Below are positions 63,408 to 64,000 of a stretch of DNA of 64,000 nucleotides, in pieces. Position 1 is the stretch's first letter. The number at the start of each line of letters is the position of its first letter. The stretch covers positions 1 to 64,000 of the forward strand of contig MFQZ01000003.1 of NCBI GenBank assembly GCA_001784435.1. The letters are read 5' to 3'. Both the position numbers and the translations under genes were made by a program. Origin of the DNA: Candidatus Magasanikbacteria bacterium RIFOXYC2_FULL_42_28. Its GTDB lineage: Bacteria > Patescibacteria > ABY1 > Magasanikbacterales > GWA2-37-8. The notes beneath the pieces were generated by a model. The model had not been told where the DNA came from, made no database searches, and saw only the letters and a list, made by a program, of their open reading frames with translations.

Positions 63408-64000
63408 ATGTCCCTCATCCGCCAAATCGCCTACAACACCGGCGTACAAATTTCCGGCAAACTTTTGAGCACCGCGCTTGGCATCGCGGCAATTATGATT
63501 ATGACGCGCACGCTCGGGGCTGAACAATTCGGCTGGTACGCCACGGCCACCGGTTTTTTACAATTTGTCGGATTATTTTCGGATTTTGGATTCACCGTGA
63601 CCACTTCCAATATGCTGTCCGAGCCCCGCTTTGACAAAACCCGCTTGCTCAATACTATTTTTTCTTGGCGCCTCCTCACCGCTCTAATTTTCAACGGCCT
63701 GGCGCCGTTTATTTTTTTATTTTTGCCCTATCCGGCCGAATTAAAATACGCCGTCTTCACCCTCTCACTATCTTTTTTTGCCATTGCTTTAAGCCAAATA
63801 TTTTTCGGATATTACCAGGCCAAGCTTCGCGCCGGCACGCTCGTCGTTGGCGAAATTTTTGGTCGCACGGCGCTCGTTATCGGCACCGCGCTCGTGGCTT
63901 ATTTTGGTCTGGGACTAATGCCAATTATCTGGCTCATCAGCGGGGCCGCGATTTTAAATTTAATTTATTTGTGGTCAAACGCCCCGGCCGTGCGCTTATG
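63408..64000 (+). CDS. Polysaccharide flippase (MVF/Wzx-like), partial
   Basis: The ATG at 63408 opens a frame running off the window (197 codons seen). It encodes several membrane helices with the family start (NTGVQISGKLLSTALG, RTLGAEQFGWYA) of oligosaccharide flippases. Moves lipid-linked sugars across the membrane, matching the glycosyltransferase cluster at 16.7-23.1 kb. Confidence 0.85.
   Translation, partial: MSLIRQIAYNTGVQISGKLLSTALGIAAIMIMTRTLGAEQFGWYATATGFLQFVGLFSDFGFTVTTSNMLSEPRFDKTRLLNTIFSWRLLTALIFNGLAPFIFLFLPYPAELKYAVFTLSLSFFAIALSQIFFGYYQAKLRAGTLVVGEIFGRTALVIGTALVAYFGLGLMPIIWLISGAAILNLIYLWSNAPAVRL

Noticed and set aside
1..64000. UGA recoded to Gly
   Set aside because: TGA ends clear genes such as the binding protein at 9497-9499, so the standard code is used.
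1..64000. Prophage or IS element
   Set aside because: No capsid, terminase, integrase or transposase-like proteins are visible.

Overview
The window looks like a chromosome segment of a Candidate Phyla Radiation (Patescibacteria, Parcubacteria-like) bacterium. This is inferred from gene content: a TrbC/VirB2-like pilin protein with a signal peptide, a DUF4012 cell-surface protein, membrane-anchored substrate-binding proteins, a B12-dependent ribonucleotide reductase with a cobalamin adenosyltransferase, many small unknown proteins and almost no biosynthetic operons. The standard code is used, with TGA as a stop. Nearly every start I inspected has an A/T-rich leader without a Shine-Dalgarno sequence.

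Layout. 1-2.0 kb: tRNA-Ile 3' end, RluA-type pseudouridine synthase, gmk, rplS. 2.2-7.2 kb (minus): DsbA-like protein, pilin-like protein, uvrA. 7.2-13.1 kb: secG, a family 5 substrate-binding protein, tRNA-Leu(CAG), RNase J, a small CxCxxC protein, a 2-hydroxyacid dehydrogenase. 13.2-13.7 kb (minus): RNase P RNA, enlarged by palindromic hairpins. 13.8-16.5 kb (minus): nucleotidyltransferase operon and a PEP-utilising-domain protein. 16.7-27.7 kb: envelope genes (sugar phosphotransferase, two GT4 glycosyltransferases, DUF4012 protein, Ig-like surface protein) around an Nramp-like transporter and its MgtE_N/CBS partner. 27.9-33.2 kb: miaA, small unknowns, a RibD_C-like reductase, ruvC and a Memo-CapA fusion. 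33.3-41.1 kb: rpoBC with a long leader. 41.1-48.0 kb: inositol-3-phosphate synthase operon, tRNA-Leu(UAA) with an HNH gene, a candidate 6S-like RNA, cobalamin adenosyltransferase, and a TrmB regulator divergent from a class V aminotransferase and a methyltransferase. 48.2-51.7 kb: nrdJ with an NrdR-box-like palindrome in its leader.

51.9-56.3 kb is an accessory island and the main discovery. It holds a complete diversity-generating retroelement (DGR): a reverse transcriptase with a DGR-type motif 4, an Avd-like four-helix-bundle protein, a 118-nt template repeat (TR) and a target gene whose 3' end is the variable repeat (VR). TR and VR differ at 14 positions, and all 14 are adenines of the template; none of the other 92 template bases has changed. 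Nine of the ten altered codons are AAY (Asn) codons in TR. The target gene is GC-rich and has a strong Shine-Dalgarno, unlike its neighbours. The Avd-like gene runs opposite to the rest, and an 11-C tract lies where its 5' end overlaps that of the RT. An AbiE-type toxin-antitoxin pair sits next to the cassette.

56.3-64 kb: ruvB, a GNAT-like protein, small membrane proteins, a SsuABC/TauABC-like transporter whose fused binding-protein domain is cut at its 5' end exactly where a divergent TrmB-type regulator has lost its HTH domain, a coiled-coil protein, a SpoIID/LytB protein and the start of a polysaccharide flippase.

Several families of short palindromic repeats are scattered between genes and also lie in frame inside miaA, a GT4 gene and the DUF4012 gene, and inside rnpB.
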